Below are positions 45,597-58,188 of a stretch of DNA of 64,000 nucleotides, one piece after another. This DNA comes from Oscheius onirici (taxonomy: Eukaryota; Nematoda; Chromadorea; Rhabditida; Rhabditidae): contig OW051469.1 in the NCBI GenBank assembly GCA_932521025.1, positions 7,080,398 to 7,144,397 on the forward strand, read 5' to 3'. The notes beneath the pieces are model-generated. The model had not been told where the DNA came from. It saw nothing but the letters and a program-made list of their open reading frames with translations, and made no database searches. How positions within the stretch are numbered: the first letter of the stretch is position 1; every line of letters begins with the position of its first letter. The position numbers and the translations under genes were made by a program.

Positions 45597-48500
45597 ATGG
45601 TAGTCGATCTGCCAGAGTCACCAACGAGCAATCGTCAAGATTCTACAACACCGGAGCAAGAAGATGGTGAGAAATCTTTTTTTCTTTCCAAAAAAAATGG
45701 ATCATTTCAGTTTCACAAGCTGTAGTCTTACCCAGTGCTTCCAGTGGTCTTCCCGGCGGTGATATGCACTTTAGGTCAGATTCGCAAACTGAAGGTTCGT
45801 CGAAGTTTCTCGTCAAATAGTCCAAAAATCAATTTTCAGCCACTCCGATGCTAGCTCTGCCTGCTCCGTCTACGTCCGCTCCAGAACCCGAAGGTCCCTC
45901 CCTCCCGCTGGATGAAAATAACCACAAATACGTCGGGTTGGTCAATCAGGTAACTCTTGAAATGATTTTTTGGAAGATATGATTTAGGCAATGACATGTT
46001 ACCTCAACAGTCTCGTCCAGACGCTCTACATGACTCCCGAGTTCCGTAACGCTATCTACAGGTTACTCTAGTTTGTTTTCCTGAAAAATTAAAAAATTTA
46101 GATGGGAATACAAGTCGGCGAGTGGTAAAGGCGGCGGAGGAGAATCGTCGATCCCATGCCAGATACAGAAACTTTTCCTGATGCTCCAGACGACGAATCG
46201 CGATGCGATGGAAACGACCGACTTGACACAGAGCTTTGGCTGGACGAGCAACGAGGCCTACGATCAGCACGACGTTCAGGAACTCTGCCGACTGATGTTC
46301 GACGCTCTGGAGCATCGATGGAAGGGCTCGCCTCATCAAGATCTCATTCAGAATCTCTACCGCGGAACAATGCAGGATTTCGTCAAGTGTCTTCACTGTG
46401 GCAAGGAAAACGTCAGACAGGACTTTTTCCTCGATCTACCGCTTGCTCTGAAGCCGTTCGGAGCTCACGAGGCCTACAAAAGTGTTGTAAGTTTTTATCT
46501 TACTGTTTTCTTTCTTGTTAAGTGAAGTCTATTGAAAAATCTGTTCAGGAAGAAGCCTTACATGCTTTTGTCGCCCCCGAGAAGCTCGAAGGCGGCAACC
46601 AGTACAATTGTGAAAACTGCAACGCTAAGAGAGATGCTCACAAGGTTCGTCCCTGTCTATTTCTCGATAGATTTTAATTACAGGGCCTCCGCATCACGCA
46701 ATTCCCGTACCTGCTCACAATCCAACTGAAGCGCTTTGATTTCGATTACAACACGATGCACAGGATCAAATTGAACGACAAGATGACCTTTCCGGACATC
46801 TTGAATCTCAATCCCTTCGTCTACGATCCGAACAATACGGAAAAGAAGCAAGTCGAGGATGTTAACGAGCGTAAAAATCTCTTTCTGTTATCCTATTTAA
46901 GTTTCTTTTCAGTGCTATACAACGGAGCGATTCAGGGAGTCGGAATGCCTCTGAACAAGCTGGAAATCTCTCGTCTGATCAAGCAGGGCCCCTATGTCTA
47001 CGAGCTCTTCTCCGTCATGGTTCATCAGGGAAGCGCTGCCGGCGGTCACTATTTCGCTTACATAAAGTAAGATTTTCTTTGTTTTGGTTGAAACCGAACA
47101 AATTTAGGAACCTGGATCAGGACAGCTGGTACTGCTTCAACGACACGCGAGTAGACCATGCCACCCCAAGGGAAATCGAGAAGAGCTATGGAGGAATGTA
47201 TGGTGGATGGTCGAATAGCAATACCAATGCCTATATGCTCATGTACAGAAAAGTTAGTCCTTTTTATGTTAATTTAACGAACAATTTAGGTCCGCGACTC
47301 GAAAAATGAGAAATTCTTCAGGACTGAGAATCTGCCTCTTCATATCGTCAAACTGCAACAACATTGGCTCCGCCTGGAAGAGGACAAGGAACGTCAACGC
47401 GAGTATCAGGCGAACCTTCTTTACGTAAGTTTATTTTTTAAGAAATCTAAAAAATGAACGTGTAGCTCACGGTGGAATTGAACATCATTTGCGAGCATCC
47501 GGATCTCATCAATCAGCCATTCAAAAACGAAATTCCTCGAACTTCGCCGCTGTCCGAAGTCTACGCGACCGTCTGGAAAGCCTACGAGGAAAGAGCCAGC
47601 AGTTTCGGCGTCAAGTTGAGCAAGAAGCAGGGTCGATTAATTCTCCAAGATTCTAAAGGCAGGATGAAGCGCGTCTTTGTCAGCAAGGACCAATTGGAAA
47701 CTGTAATTTTAAAAGTTTTGTCTCAAAAGTTGTTCTTTTCAGAAGTTGGAAAAATTGATGGACTGGAGGAGAACAGAGAACACAATGCACTTCCTCTTCG
47801 ATTTTCCTCACGCTAAGGCTATCAGCCGATTCACAGTGGACACCGGAGATTCCGAAGCGCAGACCGTTCGCGTCCATCGAGTAGACATTCAGAAGAGGAC
47901 GGTCTCTCCGCACTATCAAATCAGTCTCAATGGCAATCTCCAGAAGGTAACTTTTGTTGTGAAATTAGTCAAAATTGTCCCAGGTTCTTCAAATCAAAGA
48001 TGAAATTGGCAAGGCTTTTGGAGACGAGGCGAAAATAAGGCTCGAAGCCAGACTCGTGCTTCAAGTCGGAGACCAGTACTCCAATAAGTTCAAGCTCCTT
48101 GATTTGCCCTTCACCGTCTTCCGAGACGCCATCCGCGAGTCCTACATGCAAATTCCGAACGTAAGCCATTGTTTAAAAAAAATAGCCTAATTTTTTAGCT
48201 CTACTACGACGGAGGAGTCGACGTGACAGAATATCTGGAAGAGGATCGCAAAAAAGAGCCCGATTCGAGCGAACTGTTCAAGATTCTCGATAGGAAGAAG
48301 TTTGCCACCGTTCTGAGGCTGCGACTTCCCAGCGATGACGACATACAACGCGCGAACGTCTTCACCAACAGCGTCGTCGGACCGTCATGGCAGGATACTG
48401 TCGCCGATTCCGCTGAGGTATACTTCCTTTTTTGCTTGACAACAGTTAATTAGAAAGTGAATACGCAGCTGGTAAATGATGTCGAAGCTAGTCCGGAGGA

Positions 48501-50108
48501 GAATGTCAGTGGCCGCTCGACTCCCAGCAGTATGAACGACGAGGCTATGCTCGGAACGGATAGTCTCTGTAATAACACACCGGCTGTATGTTTTTTTTCT
48601 TTTATTCTAAAAAAGAAACTTTTAGATGTCTCCAGCCGTTTCTGAGGGCGACGAGGGCTACGAAGAGCGCAATTTGAGCAGAGCTCGTTCAGTCGGAATC
48701 TGGGATCTTTCGGGACAGGAGGAGGCCATGCAGGCCGAATACTACATCAATCCGACGGAATCGATGATGGGCGCCGAATCGGCTACGGGATCCACTTCTT
48801 CGACGCTGGTTACGAATTCGGCCGACTGCGGACAGAACATCATCATCCTCGAGAAGAACCAAGAGCAGAACGGTGAGCTTGTTTTTCTCGCACTTTTTCA
48901 CCAAAAGGTTTAGTCATTGTCATCGATGCCGATCGTCGAATCACAGTCCTCGAGCTGAAGCAGTGGCTGTCCAGCCAGCTCAAGATCGATCCAGCCCAAT
49001 TCCAGTTCTTGCGTCATCAAGCGGTATACTATTTTTTTTTAATTTTAACAAAAATGGTTTTAGGAAGACTTCAGCGACCGCGGATGGGAGTTCGCGGGCC
49101 GAGACGAGGATATCATCAGCAATGGACTTACCAGCTCGTCCAACATCGATGTTCAGCTGAGGCCGCCTCTCAAACACGACGAAAAGCTGCTCAAAGTAAT
49201 CCTGGTCGACTTGGAAGAATATAACGTAGGTTTATCTTTCTTTTTTATCAAATTCAGTTCAGAAAGACAACTGGAAGCTGTTGTGCGAGGTTCCGGCTTC
49301 TCGAAGTTCTCTGGTCGGAGATTTCCTTCTCCAATGTCATCGTCTGTACAACGAAATCTTCCAGACGAATATCAACTACAAACAGTTCGCTTACTTCTTT
49401 TTTATAGGTAAAAATGCGTTCAGAGTACGACTGAGAGACATTACGGCGACTGGAAAGACGGTCTTCAATCCGGATCAGACGTTCGAGCCGCAGAGACAGA
49501 CCCACAACTTTACCAACAACGTCTATTTCCACGTGATGGACGAGAGCTTGATCGGAAAGAAGGGCGAATCCGTCTTCATTCGTCGCTTCTGTCCATCTTC
49601 TGTTGAGTCGGGTCCGATCGAGGAAATCATCGTGGATAGCAGCTCGGATGAGGATCATTGGAAACTGCTCAAAGAGGCCATCGGGGTGAAGACGGGCATT
49701 CCGTCGGAACATGTGGACATGGTTGAGGTAAAACTTGCATTTTTTTTTCTATTGAAATGGCTCCATTTAGCCCTCAATCGGCCCTTGGGACTTTGGAAAA
49801 TGGCCATATCTGAAGAATCGTCTGGAGCTGCTTGACGGTGGTATCAAGTTCCACAATCTGAAGCCGATCGGAACGCTGCCAGACGAATTCATCCCGAAGA
49901 TCGGAAACCGTGTCGTCTATTACAAGGACAATCGTGAACAGACGAAAGAGCTGACGGACGACGAAAGGAAGCAGATCACAATCAAGGTTTGACCTAAATT
50001 TTGACTTCTAATCGATACCAATAGGACAATTCGGCCACAAGTTCTGCTCAGCACCGTCGAAAGGAGCGCCCTCTGCGCATCCAGATGAGCAGCATCAGCG
50101 AATCATAG
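45597..50108 (+). CDS. USP47: Ubiquitin-specific protease 47
   Basis: This cysteine protease removes ubiquitin from substrates; USP47 orthologues act on DNA polymerase beta and other targets. The start [11 protein letters not shown] (ATG 45597) is 6 bases after an acceptor (CAATTTTCAG). The USP core begins [17 protein letters not shown] (about 45930-46012), whose C is the nucleophile. It continues [19 protein letters not shown], then [20 protein letters not shown], and the His box [12 protein letters not shown] near 47032-47067. The wording of these blocks is close to USP47 rather than USP7. The long C-terminal part contains ubiquitin-like-fold-type segments and ends SSISES-stop at 50106-50108. 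There are more than a dozen exons. AATAAA at 50357-50362 could be the poly(A) signal. The AP endonuclease downstream works in base excision repair, which USP47 regulates in mammals; that link is only suggestive. Confidence 0.93.
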
Positions 50109-50526
50109 TCCTCCCAAATTTGCCCCCGGGTCTATGTGCCAAAAGACTGGTTTTATTGACAAAAATATCTTTTTTTTCTTTAATTTCTGACTCGATGCGG
50201 GTTATGTTCCCCCTCAAAAAAACTCACAGAAAATTTGCTCCAATCCTACACACATTTTTATGAATCTTTCTTCAAAACTTCTTTTTCGTTTACCTGATCC
50301 CCGTGTATTAGTAGAAACTTGATCCGGTTCATTTTGTACGTGATTTGATGAAATGAAATAAACTCCGTTTGTATCCTTCTTCTCTCCTTTTTCCTCAAGT
50401 CAATCCCATTTCATTACTTTTTATTGAAGAAAGCTAGAAAAGAATCAGATTTTCAAGCTTCTAACTCGTCTTTCCGCTCGAGTTATCGTTTCGAGGTCAT
50501 TGCCGTCAGTTCCAGCCACCAAAATC

Positions 50527-52507
50527 ATGCCGAGGGGTGTCAAGAAGACGACTCAGACGGGCACGATGCGCCAATTCCTGTCGCCGAAGGCCGAGGTCAA
50601 GAAGGAGCTGGGAGAAAAAAAACAGTCGACGAAATCGACAGTGGTAAAGGAGGAACAAAAGCCCGGACTTGGTAGGTTATTTTGAGCCGGAAATTGTACA
50701 AACTTTATTTGTCAGTAACTAAGCGAAGTTCCAGCGTTAGCTGATTCTGTACAACCTATTGAAATTTGCCGTCAATACCACCCAATTTTCAGATAATGTG
50801 AAACTGGAACAGCAAGATCAAAGCAATCAGGAGAAGGGCGATGAAGAAGGTATCTTTCAGTTCTTTCCCATCAAAAACCTGTTATTTCAGTCAATGATTC
50901 GAAAGAAAATGTGATCAAGAAGAAAGTCAAACGGCAGAGAAAGAAGACGTCAGAAAGTGACAGCGATGTCGAGCAGGAGCCGAAAAAGAAGGCGAAGAAG
51001 ACTGCCGAAAAGACTAAAAGAAGCGCCGCGAAGAAATTGAAAGACGAAGAAGGAGACGAGGAATTGCGTGACGTTGCCGGAGAAGTCCTCGCGACTGTCG
51101 GAAAGAGCAACAAGCGTCTCGGTTTCCATGTCAGTGCAGCCGGCGGAGCTGAAAATGCCATAGAGAACGCCGTCTCGACTGGTTGTCGTGCCTTTGCTCT
51201 CTTCATTCGAAACCAGCGAACGTGGAACCACAAGCCGATGGAAGAGACCCGAGTCGTCGCCTGGAAAGCCGCCATGGAAAAGCACAAATTCGACATTGAT
51301 CAGATCCTTCCGCACGGATCGTATCTCTGCAATCCCGGCACTCCAGACGCGGAAAAACTGGCCAAGACAAGAGATGCCATGCTCGACGAGTGTCAACGAT
51401 GCGAGAAGCTCGGTATTAAGCTCTACAACTTTCATCCTGGTTCGTTTAATATTTTTTTGCGATAGAAAATGGAAGTTTAGGATCCACGACCGGCGCCTGT
51501 ACCGTTGAAGAATGCATCAAAACTGTCTCCGATACGATCAATTACATCATTGAGAAGACGTCGTTCATAACTCTCGGTACGTTTCTTTTCTCGGAGTTTC
51601 TCTTCGGAAATGAAGCCGAAGAGTAATTGGCAAATAACTGCTCAGAGGTATCGAGTCATTACGATAAGTTGGAACAAACCTGTAAATACAGAGTCTGTTT
51701 TTGATTTTGAACTTGGATACCAGTTTTACTGTTGTGATATGTACTTCTTGTAATTTCGTGAGTGGTTTTTCAGTGCTCTACCACATTTTGTTTCAAGAGG
51801 CTTCGTCTTTGCAGGGAATCCACAATAACTGGTACCAGATTCAGTCCAACAAAACTGTCCCACTAGCAATAGTCTAGAATTGTCGGAAACCCCAAAGTCA
51901 CTTTTTGAGCTGACTGAAAATTGTTTTCGACAAGTTTCCCCTTAAAAGGGGGTATGAGGGACAAAACGAGAAAGCAGGAGTTATGACTACTAAGTTTAAA
52001 TCTTTCAGTGATCGAGACGATGGCGGGGCAAGGACACACCGTTGGAGGTAAATTCGAGGAAATCCGCTCGATGATCGACAAAGTGAACAACAAGACTCGT
52101 GTCGGAGTCTGCATTGACACTTGCCACATCTTCGCCGCTGGTAAAAGCTCGCACTTTCTCAAAACAGTATTTAGGCTACGACATTCGCACGAAGAAGGCC
52201 TACGAGAAGACCATGTCCGAATTCAACGAGATTATCGGCCTGAAATATCTCAAGGCTTGTCATCTCAACGATTCAAAAGGCGACCTCGGCTGCAAGCTGG
52301 ATCGACACGAAAATCTCGGAAAGGGCAAGATTGGCAAGGTTTTTTCCTACTTTTACACCCTTGTTAAGCTAAAATTAGGACACTTTCGGTTTTCTGGTCA
52401 ACGACGCCCGTCTGGACGGAATCCCGATGATTCTCGAGACTCCGGAAGGTAAATATCCGGAAGAAATGAAGCTGATGTACAGCATGGACGAGCTGAATAA
52501 GAAGTAA
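50527..52507 (+). CDS. apn-1: AP endonuclease IV (Nfo/APN1 family)
   Basis: This base-excision-repair enzyme cuts DNA at abasic sites and trims 3' blocks using three zinc ions. The N-terminus ([12 protein letters not shown]) is followed by a lysine-rich nuclear-localisation-type region ([20 protein letters not shown]). The catalytic TIM barrel starts [10 protein letters not shown]. Zinc-ligand motifs are visible in order: [22 protein letters not shown] (usually ENTAGQG; here Asn is Met), [35 protein letters not shown] and MILETPEG. One intron of about 430 bases (51579-52008) is unusually long here. The stop is at 52505-52507, with AATAAA at 52560-52565. It lies 418 bases after USP47 on the same strand. 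All catalytic blocks appear complete. Confidence 0.95.
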
Positions 52508-52769
52508 CCATTTTTCTGCCTCTTTTCTATATTTACACTGGTTTGAATGATCTTCTGTAAATAAACCGCTACTTATACCCATTTAATACGATGTAAAACA
52601 AATGTACACACCAGGAAAATGATACAAAATAGGGCGTTACTGGTGGTAGGGGACGACGAATAAACATCACAGAGCATTAATTACGTGTAAATCACATCCA
52701 TAAATAGTGTGCGTGGGGAAGAATAAATATCTCTCAAATACAGGCAGTTATAGAGCGAAAAAAAGTCGA

Positions 52770-55700
52770 TTACGCCGGCGGAGGAATATTAGACGAAGAG
52801 GAGGTGGAGGTCAATTTGCGCTGGGCCAGACCGATTTTGTCGCCGATCGTGAGGGCCATTCCTTGGCTTTTTGCCCGAATTCGAATGTGTCCAATGATCG
52901 GGGATTCAGTGTCCATCGGACGGGACTTTTCGATCGAAACGTTGGCCAGAGCATCCTCGCCGAAAATGGAATGGGCGGCTAGATTGGCGGCAAGGAAGCC
53001 ACATTCCCCTTCTAAATTATTTTATTTGTAAAGGGAAAAACCGAATTCAAACCTATGGCAGCATCTCCGGTTAGAATCTTCATATTTGTAGACGTCGCCA
53101 GATTGTTGATGTATTCGCGGAGATCAGTGATGGTCGTGTTGACGGAGACCTTATTTTCCCACTCGAATTCGAACCACATCTTGCGGAATTCCTCGTCTGA
53201 CAGATTTCCGGGAACAATGTAATCCTAAATGTTCTTTTTCAAAAATTTCAAGAAGAAAAAACGAACCATAATGTCAATCTTGATATCCTGAAGATAGACG
53301 CAATTTCGATCGGAGGTCGATCCGCGGACATCGTAGGAAATGGTCGAGTAAATTATGCCGTTTTCAGTGCTCGCAACTTTGACGGTAGCCTTGATATTGG
53401 CGAAATCGGACGAGGCCAGAGTAATTGGCGAGGGCTTGTCGACCAGTTTGAGATCTCCGTCGGTACAAAGTTCCAGGGAGACATTCTGGAGAGTATCGGC
53501 CGTCTGATTGACAATGAGAACATCCAGAACTGAAATTTCAAGACTTTTTTTTGAGAAAAGACTGAAAAAATTACCGATATCGTACTGGTTGACGTTAACA
53601 TATGCTTCAGCGTAGACGGGATCGGAAAATCCGGACAGCTGGATGACTTTGCCAAGTTTAGAGCTGGAAAAGTCGAACTTTTGCGTCTTCGGGGCCGTTC
53701 CAAGTGCCTGTGAGAGAGCAGCGGCGAAAAGATTCTCTCCACTGGCGGCATCGGCTCTGGTGGTCAGCTGCGAGAAGGAAATCGTCTTATCGACCTAAAA
53801 CATCACTTTTTCCATTTTACAGAAAATCTAACCTGAACAGTGTCTCTCTCGCGCTTCTTTTCAAGCTCTTCAGCCGTTCCTTTGTGCGTGTTGGCCAACA
53901 TGAGATCCAGGCTGTCCTGACAGCGATTAAGATAGATTTCAGCGGCTCCAGGGCATCCGAGGGCGAGCAGCTTGATTGTGGCACTCATACGGTCAAGATC
54001 ATCCTCGGTGACTCCAGATTTTGTGATTCCGCTTTTTCCTAGGTGGACAATGGAAGAAAGAATGTACATGCATTCGGCGCGGAATCTGAAATAATTTTGT
54101 AGATAAAAACAAGCAAAAAAGCTACCTGTTGGCTCTCTCGGGACGAGAAGCGTTGATCTGTTGGAATCGCTCGGTCATTTTCGTGAGAACTGTGGCCAGC
54201 TGGGCTCCGATGAAAAAGTCCGCTTCGAGAAGGAACTTTCTGAGAGGCGGGGCACTGTGATCGACCTTCTTCGTGGTAACCAGAGCAGACTGCGTGGCAT
54301 AGGTTCCATCAGCTGTGACAAGCTGTCTTGTAGCCGGCTGCTTCTTCTCCTCGGAATTCTCTTCGCCCTGGGCATCGCTCAGTTCACTGGCAACGATTGG
54401 AAGCTCTCCGAGAGACTTCTTGATGAGGGCGAGAACGGAAAGCAGAGTAGGATCAGTATCGCAATAGGAGCCCAGAATCCAGATGGCCGATTGGAAAATC
54501 TTGGGTTTTTTGATCGACAGAAGTCCTTGCTGAAAATTAGCAGATTTTACGCTTAGATAATGGAAAATACCTGGAGAGAAGAAAGAATAGACTCCTTCAG
54601 AGCTGGAATCTTGTGAACAGCCTCTCGGACAAAATGCAGGACGTATTGAGCAGCAATTTCGTTATCATCGGACAGGAATTCCATCAGGACCGGAATGATA
54701 TTGGGAGCAACGTCGGGGAAGCGAATTGTGGCCACGTGAAGAGTCTTAACCAGCTCTTGACGGTATTTTCCAGCCTCGTCATTGGATTCAGAAGACGATT
54801 TGGCAATTTCCTTCTTGAGGAAGGCGACCATCTCTTCAACATTTCGGCTGGAGACGAGATCCAAAGCGAGGGACAGCGTCTTCTGGCGAACTTCGAGTCC
54901 AGGAGAGGAGAGGACACGAAGAATGTCCATTACGAGTTCCTGGAGAATCTTCTCGTGACTAATCGTCTGACGCAACTCCATGAGACGATCAAGGACAATT
55001 AGCTTGACATTATTGTCGCTCTCCTTCACGATCAGCTCAATATAAGTGCTGGCGGCTTCTTTGATGGCTGCAGGAGCAGAGGACAGAGTCACGAGGGTGC
55101 CGGCAGCCTCATACTTGACGGCAGCACTATTCGACTTGAGCAGGTTGTAGACACAGCGAATGAAGCGCGATCTCTCAGCCGGATTAGCGTGGCAGACCTG
55201 AAAATGTAGTTTTTTATGAAAAATATAAAACTGTACCTTGTAAATGAGCTCGACGATGACAAGCTGCAATATGTCATTGAACTGGGTGACTTGGTCAATG
55301 CAGCCGGACAAGTAATCAAGGGCTCGACTCTGATCGACGTGAAGCAACATCATGAAGGCGTTGCGCTTGCAGGAGGCGTCTTGTTCCCGCTCCAAGAACC
55401 CGTAGACTAGTTCAGGAGCATCGGGAATGAGAAACTCAAAGTTTCCTGGAATTTGAATTATCTTGTTAACAGACGAAAAACTGACTGAAAATAGTGAAAA
55501 TGGCGCATATGGCGTTCTTTCTCACGTAAGAGTGATTGTGCTCCAGACATTGTCTAATTGACGGCATCAATGGCTCCAGAAGCTCTGGCTCTTTCAGCTT
55601 GCACAAAAATCTAGGAAAATATTAATAAACTGTTAAAAAAAATAACCAACCTAAGAGTGGAGCCTCTGACAAACTCGTTCGGGTGTTGAAGATCTTTCCT

Positions 55701-56064
55701 ATAGGCGTCACAGACGAGAATCATCTCGTGGAGCAGCTTTCCTTGCGCATTCGTCTTTGGTATAACTTCCCAGAAGAGGAGAAGATTTTTCTTGAGACGG
55801 TGATCATTTGATGGAAGACAGAAGCGGATGACGTACATGAGCATGCTCGGACCGACCTTGTCGCCATTGAGCAGCATCAGAATCAATTTTTCCAATGTTT
55901 CATTTTTCTCCTTGATATTTCCTGAAAAAATATGAAGTTTGAGTACAAAAATAAAAAGTGAACCAACCTTTCTCCAGCTTCTCTCGTAGATGTGCCTCCG
56001 TCGGCGGCTCCCAATCACTCGGAGCTGTGATGAGGGTATAAGACGGCTGCTCGCCGGACGTCAT
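52770..56064 (-). CDS. COPB1: Coatomer subunit beta (beta-COP)
   Basis: This is a subunit of the COPI coat that carries cargo from Golgi to ER. The start [20 protein letters not shown] (ATG 56064) is one base after an acceptor-like TTTATAG. It is followed by an adaptin-type alpha-solenoid ([17 protein letters not shown], then [15 protein letters not shown], then [15 protein letters not shown]). A lysine/glutamate-rich linker leads to the beta-COP C-terminal domain ([33 protein letters not shown]) and the appendage ([29 protein letters not shown]). The stop is at 52770-52772. The order and conservation match metazoan beta-COP over its full length. There are about seven exons. It is tail-to-tail with the AP endonuclease gene and head-to-head with ZRANB2. 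Confidence 0.95.
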
Positions 56065-56698
56065 CCTATAAATCGCTAAGTTAATCGAGTAATACTGAAA
56101 AAAAAGAGAAAAAAAATTGACAGCTGAACCACAAAAAATGATGGTTTGAACTATTTGGTGATCTAGAGTAATTGTCGACAAGCGCTCATTTCTTTTTGAT
56201 TTTATTGCTAATTCATTTTTCTATGCAATCTAAAGTTCAAGTTACATACACATGGTAAATATGGCGAAAGCAGTCCGATGTTGGGAAAAACGTGTCCTTA
56301 GTGATATATATTGGCTTTTTACGATGTCTGCTATGGTGTTCGGTGCAACTTCGAAGAAAGCACGTTAGTGTTGATGTGGCTGTATGCCAATCCGCGAGAA
56401 AAAGTGATACTTACGCTAGCAAAAGCAAACAAAAAAAGAGAAAGAAAATCGACGAAGTCAAAACCAAGTTGGCCAGAATACGTGGACTACCGTGCTTTTG
56501 CCTGATCAACAGGGATTTCGTGACGGAACCCACAACTTTCGGTCAAAATTTTGCCGCGAGGGAACGGTAGACGAAATTCGTCGTGGATTCTCGTCAGTGC
56601 GTGCTTATTCATCGCTACATAACTGCTTTTTCTCGTTTATTTTTTTTTTCTTATTTTCAAGTCAGGTAGTAATCAGAACGACATTTGCAGCCTCCTGG
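56065..56698. other. Intergenic between divergent COPB1 and ZRANB2
   Basis: About 630 bases. Two overlapping plus-strand ORFs (56292-56570, 56311-56505) have no recognised domain. The region should hold a shared or paired promoter. A splice acceptor (ACATTTGCAG, ending 56690) precedes the ZRANB2 ATG. Confidence 0.5.
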
Positions 56699-57960
56699 AT
56701 GGAACCGCGGTTCGACGATTATGACGAACAGCGTGAGAAAAGCAGAAGAGCTCTCCGAGAAGGCGAATGGGCTTGTCCAGACGCCAAATGTGCTACTGTC
56801 AATGCGGAATACGAAACTGAATGCTCAACGTGCGGAAAAGGTAAGATTTTTTGTATATTTTATCGAGAACAAAGTGAATTTCTAGGCAAACCACGAGCCA
56901 AAAGTCGAATCGGAAAGGAACTTGGCAAAGAACAGGCGGAGAAGTCCAAAGGCCTTTTTGCAGCCGAAGACTGGATCTGTTCAAAGTAAATTTATTTTAT
57001 TTTCTTTGAAGATAAAATTTTCAGATGCGGAAATGTAAACTGGGCTCGGCGGAAAACCTGCAACGTTTGTAATGCTCCCAAGTTGGCCGATCTCGAAAAA
57101 AGAACCGGTAATATCTTGAAAATATCAGTTTATCACTTATTTCAAGGTTACGGTGGTGGTTACAACGATCGTCAAGAAGTTGAATACGTTAAGAGAGATT
57201 ACGCGGAAGAATTTGATGAATTTGGACGCAAAAAGAAGAAATCGAGCCAAGATGCCTCCACATCGCAACAAAACGACGCCCAGCCGGACGAAAGTGACGG
57301 TGAAATCGAAGACGACGATGACGAGGAAAACGGCGATAATGTGGACAAGTACAAGCTGGATTCGGACGACGACGAGGAAGAGGAGGAAGATCTGGGCAAG
57401 TACGATCTGATTGCTGATCCGGAAATTGCTTCAATAGCTCTGGCCAAGAAAGACGAGGACGTGGAAAGCGACTGTTCGTGCTCCTGTTCTGGAGGAGAAT
57501 GTTCCTGTGAGGACAGCGAATGCGAGAAGGAACGCGAACGGAAGCTTAAAACTGGCCGAGAACGGGACAGGTAAGAGCTTATATTTTTCAGCTTTCTTAC
57601 ATAGCATGAGCACGAACAAATCTAAACATCTGTTTAAAATGCTTAGTAAATGTGCTGTTTTCAGAGAAAGAAGTGAGCGAGAAGACCGTACTCGCAAACG
57701 GTCTCGTTCCAAGGAGAAGCTCTCCAGCTCGAAAAGAAGTCGATCTCGCGAAAAGTCCAAAGACAGGAAAAGAAGCCGCTCCCGTGATAGAAAACGCAGT
57801 CGGTCAAAGGAACGAAAACAGTCCAGGTATACTATTGCTCCTTACCCAACTAAAAAATTTCAGATCGAGAGACAGAAAGCGTAGTCGCTCCCGTGATCGG
57901 AAGAAGGACCGTCATGACCGGGACAGCGATCGTCGTCGACGTTCCCGCGATCGCCGCTAG
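56699..57960 (+). CDS. ZRANB2: ZRANB2-like zinc-finger splicing factor with RS domain
   Basis: This nuclear protein binds GGU-containing single-stranded RNA and influences alternative splicing. The start MEPRFDDYDEQREK leads to two RanBP2-type zinc fingers: EWACPDAKCATVNAEYETEC then STCGK (about 56767-56842), and DWICSKCGNVNWA then TCNVCNAPK (about 56972-57086). A glycine-rich stretch, a long acidic region (DDDDEENGD, DDDEEEEED) and a cysteine cluster (SDCSCSCSGGECSCEDSEC) follow. The C-terminus is a classic Arg/Ser domain (SRSREKSKDRKRSRSRD) ending SRDRR-stop at 57958-57960. The cysteine cluster between the acidic and RS parts is unusual. There are about six exons. The YIPF1-like gene follows on the same strand after 228 bases. 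Confidence 0.9.
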
Positions 57961-58188
57961 GTTTTTGTTGAATTTTATTTTATTATTTTGTTGTTTATTC
58001 TCTCTCATCTCGATCTAATTGTTTGCCTCGGTTCCAACCACGTGTATTTTCATCTATCTGTCAATTAAATATCGGTATTGCCTTTCTCATTTTGTTAACA
58101 TTTTCAAACGGTTTGAATCCGATGTTTTCTCTCGCAATTTGATCGTTTTCACATGCTGAAACACTTTTACAGCTCTTGTACATAATAA

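Noticed and set aside
57189-57447. Antisense ORFs opposite the acidic region of ZRANB2.
   Set aside because: They mirror a GAC/GAG-rich coding stretch; low complexity and no start context.
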